DNA of 64,000 nt, from contig CAYTPV010000006.1 of the NCBI GenBank assembly GCA_964440115.1, positions 124,001-188,000 on the forward strand, read 5' to 3'. Every line of letters starts with the position of its first letter. Position 1 is the first letter of the stretch. The translations under genes and the position numbers were made by a program. Below are positions 61,886 to 64,000 of this stretch, piece by piece. The notes beneath the pieces were generated by a model. The model was not told the DNA's origin. It saw only the letters and a program-made list of their open reading frames with translations, and ran no database searches. The DNA comes from JAEWWD01 sp964440115 (lineage in GTDB: Bacteria; Bacillota; Clostridia; Christensenellales; CAG-138).

Positions 61886-61907
61886 GAAGTTAGTTAATGC
61901 TAACTTC
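61886..61907. promoter_or_regulatory. DtxR/IdeR-like operator at the FeoB-associated gene
   Basis: Perfect inverted repeat GAAGTTAG (61886-61893), 6 bases, CTAACTTC (61900-61907), resembling DtxR-family boxes (TTAGGTTAGxCTAACCTAA). It covers the predicted transcription start just downstream of the -10. Confidence 0.55.
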
Positions 61908-61914
61908 TATTCAT

Positions 61915-61943
61915 ATCATACTTATTCACTTTAGTATTGTCAA
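61915..61943 (-). promoter_or_regulatory. Strong sigma-A promoter of the FeoB-associated gene
   Basis: Minus strand perfect TTGACA, 17-base spacer, TATGAT. Confidence 0.75.
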
Positions 61944-62036
61944 TCCTTTTGTATCTAATGAATAGGAGCGGCATTTTGTTGCCGCTCCCGTTTCGTCAAA
62001 TTACTATTTGCTGCTCAATCGGGCAAAGCCGGGTGC

Positions 62037-63437
62037 TCATTCGGAATGCTGCATGATCAGCCACATGGCGCTTTCCGCGATGTGCTTTTCCACAGCTTCG
62101 GGGGCAGGTCCGCCGGGCAGACTGCGTCCTTCCACACACGCAATGAGCGAAATGCTATCAAACACGTCTTCCTCAAAAGCGGGGGATATTTCTCGCAGTT
62201 CGGATATACTCAGATCCGAAAGCGCCTTGCCCTGAGACAGGCATGCAAATACCAGCTTGCCTATGATCTCGTGCGCCGTACGGAAGGGTACGCCTTTTTT
62301 GACGAGGTAATCCGCAGCGTCGGTGGCGTTGGTAAAACCCCTGCCTGCGCCGGATAGCATTTTATCCGTATTGAAGCGAAGGGTAGAGAACATGCGTGTG
62401 AATATGGAAAGGCAGCCGTTGACGGTATCCAATGCGTCGAACACCGCTTCCTTATCTTCCTGCATATCCTTGTTGTACGCAAGAGGCAGCCCCTTCATCA
62501 TGGTCAGAAGTGTCGTAAGGTCGCCGTATACACGGCCCGTTTTGCCGCGAATGAGTTCCGCGACATCCGGATTCTTCTTTTGCGGCATAATGGATGAGCC
62601 GGTAGAGTATGCGTCGTCCATTTCCACAAAGCGGAATTCATCCGTACTCCAGAGTATCAGTTCCTCGCAGAAGCGGGATAAATGCATCATGATAATGGAA
62701 GCACAACCGGCGTATTCGATGCAAAAATCACGGTCGCTCACAGAATCAAGGCTGTTTCGCGTAATTGCGGAAAAGCCCAGCTGCGCGCGCACAAGCTCGC
62801 GGTCGAGAGGATAAGTGCTTCCTGCTAAAGCACCTGCGCCCAGCGGCATATAATCCATGCGTTTTTTGCAATCCTGCAGTCGCTCGACATCGCGGCGGAA
62901 CATTTCGAAATACGCCATCAGGTGATGCGCCAACGTGATAGGCTGCGCCTTTTGCAGATGCGTATAGCCCGGCATAACGGTGTGCGTATGGGCGCGCGCC
63001 GTTTCCAATAAGGCTGTCTGCAGGGTCAGCAGATTCTCAATCGTGGCACCCGTTCCGTGCACCATATAAAGGCGGCAGTCCAACGCAACCTGGTCGTTGC
63101 GGCTTCGCCCCGTATGCAGGCGCTTTCCGGGCTCACCGATCCGCTCCGTCAGCAGCAGTTCCATGTTCATATGAATATCTTCGGCGCCCTTTGAGAACGT
63201 CAGTTTCCCCGCTTCATAGTCGGCCAGCAGGCTTAGCAGCCCTTCGCAGATTTTATCCGCATCCGCCTGCGGGATAATCCCCTGTTTGCCCAGCATTCGC
63301 GCGTGAGCAAGTGAGCCGAGTATATCTTCGCGGGCCATGCGCTGATCGACAGATATGGAAGAATGAAAATCCTCCATTGCGGCGTCTGCCGATTTTTGAA
63401 AACGCCCGCCCCACAGCTTTTTATCTGCCTGTTCCAT
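62037..63437 (-). CDS. argH: Argininosuccinate lyase
   Basis: 466 residues; last step of arginine synthesis. Signature GSSIMPQKKNPDVAELIRGKTGRVYG with the catalytic Ser, TGRSRNDQVALDCRLY, and the HTVMPGYTHLQKAQPI block. AAGGAG precedes ATG 63437. Downstream of argG on the same strand, with a hairpin terminator between the two. Confidence 0.97.
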   Translation of the reverse strand: MEQADKKLWGGRFQKSADAAMEDFHSSISVDQRMAREDILGSLAHARMLGKQGIIPQADADKICEGLLSLLADYEAGKLTFSKGAEDIHMNMELLLTERIGEPGKRLHTGRSRNDQVALDCRLYMVHGTGATIENLLTLQTALLETARAHTHTVMPGYTHLQKAQPITLAHHLMAYFEMFRRDVERLQDCKKRMDYMPLGAGALAGSTYPLDRELVRAQLGFSAITRNSLDSVSDRDFCIEYAGCASIIMMHLSRFCEELILWSTDEFRFVEMDDAYSTGSSIMPQKKNPDVAELIRGKTGRVYGDLTTLLTMMKGLPLAYNKDMQEDKEAVFDALDTVNGCLSIFTRMFSTLRFNTDKMLSGAGRGFTNATDAADYLVKKGVPFRTAHEIIGKLVFACLSQGKALSDLSISELREISPAFEEDVFDSISLIACVEGRSLPGGPAPEAVEKHIAESAMWLIMQHSE

Positions 63438-63481
63438 TCCGGTACTCCTTGTTTATAGATAATACTGCGTTTCCAGTATAA

Positions 63482-63519
63482 TAGAAAAATGCCCGGAAGG
63501 AAATGCTTCTCTTCCGGGC
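63482..63519 (-). terminator. Hairpin terminator between argG and argH
   Basis: GCCCGGAAG, 11-base loop, CTTCCGGGC, followed on the minus strand by ATTTTTCTAT. It may partly separate argH transcription from argG. Confidence 0.75.
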
Positions 63520-63532
63520 GGAAGCCTTATAG

Positions 63533-64000
63533 TTATTTCATGCTTTTTTCCAGCAGTGCCCTTACCTTGAGCGGCAGACCGAACAGATTGATGAAGCCTT
63601 CAGCATCCTTCTGGTTGTAAATCTGCTCTTTTTCGAACGTCGCCAGTTCCGGGTTGTAGAGGCTGTACGGGCTCTTCACGCCTGCATGATAAGTCTTGCC
63701 CTTATAGAGCTTCAGGCGGGATACGCCGGTGGTGCTTTCCTGCATAACGTCAACCATCGCGTCGAGTGCCCTGCGCAGCGGGGTGTACCATTTGCCGTCA
63801 TATACGAGTTCGGAATACCGGGTCGCGATCTGGTGCTTGAAGTGCATGGTATCGCGATCAAGCGTGAGGGATTCGAGCTGATACAACGCATCATACAGTA
63901 TCGTTCCGCCGGGATTTTCATATACGCCGCGGCATTTGATACCGACCAGACGGTTTTCTACCATATCGTCGATGCCGATGCCGTGCTTTGCCCCCAATTC
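63533..64000 (-). CDS. argG: Argininosuccinate synthase, C-terminal part, cut by window edge
   Basis: The last 155 residues of ArgG, which joins citrulline and aspartate with ATP. GAKHGIGIDDMVENRLVGIKCRGVYENPGGTILYDA and STTGVSRLKLYKGKTY are typical of the C-terminal domain. The frame stays open to base 64000, so the start is outside the window. A TTG at 63997 is internal, not a start. Confidence 0.95.
   Translation of the reverse strand, partial: ELGAKHGIGIDDMVENRLVGIKCRGVYENPGGTILYDALYQLESLTLDRDTMHFKHQIATRYSELVYDGKWYTPLRRALDAMVDVMQESTTGVSRLKLYKGKTYHAGVKSPYSLYNPELATFEKEQIYNQKDAEGFINLFGLPLKVRALLEKSMK

Overview
The window looks like chromosomal DNA of an endospore-forming, low-to-mid GC Firmicute of class Clostridia. 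It carries spoIIGA-sigE, sigG, yqfC-yqfD, bofA and a BofC-like gene, together with Gram-positive envelope genes (M23 peptidase, polysaccharide deacetylase, SH3b protein), strong AGGAGG-type ribosome sites and frequent TTG starts. The family cannot be fixed from sequence reading alone. No tRNA, rRNA, CRISPR array, prophage or transposase gene was seen.

Layout. 1-8 kb: the 3' part of ilvE, a repeat-rich secreted or membrane protein, a DUF2461 protein, a membrane glycosyltransferase-like gene with a PH-domain gene (minus strand), a BofC-like gene and proA. 8-10.4 kb: a putative lipoprotein, a flavodoxin, and yaaL-bofA without recR. 10.5-13.7 kb: a compact [NiFe]-hydrogenase operon made of a cytochrome-b5-like protein, small subunit, large subunit and maturation protease. 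The small subunit has an altered proximal-cluster motif. 13.7-17.9 kb (minus): a TPR glycosyltransferase, a split chromate-transporter pair and an FAD oxidoreductase. 18-27 kb: a 31-residue membrane peptide, M23 peptidase, polysaccharide deacetylase, tilS-hpt-ftsH, a FlK-like thioesterase with a PHP phosphoesterase, and prs. 27-29.6 kb: a two-component system.

29.6-40 kb is the sporulation and housekeeping core: spoIIGA-sigE, a convergent sigG on the other strand, then yqfC-yqfD-phoH-pgpH-ybeY-cdd-era-yqzL-recO with many 4-base overlaps. ppdK follows behind a structured leader. 42.8-47.6 kb: a homocysteine S-methyltransferase (minus) and tig-clpP-clpX. 48-53.9 kb: an SH3b protein, rsmD-coaD-coiled-coil gene, an orphan PLP enzyme, ybaK and a thymidylate-kinase-like gene. 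54-61.6 kb: a beta-propeller-like protein, radA, a transglutaminase lipoprotein, a methyltransferase, eno, a EutT-like gene and a CDGSH protein. The end holds a FeoB-associated small protein behind a DtxR-like operator, then argG-argH (argG is cut by the window edge).

The two most unusual items are the hydrogenase (Asn in place of a proximal-cluster Cys, with two extra nearby Cys, and a heme-b5-like partner) and a structured non-coding repeat. The repeat is present twice (47626-47899 and 60121-60318), and each copy lies between two near-identical copies of the local transcription terminator.
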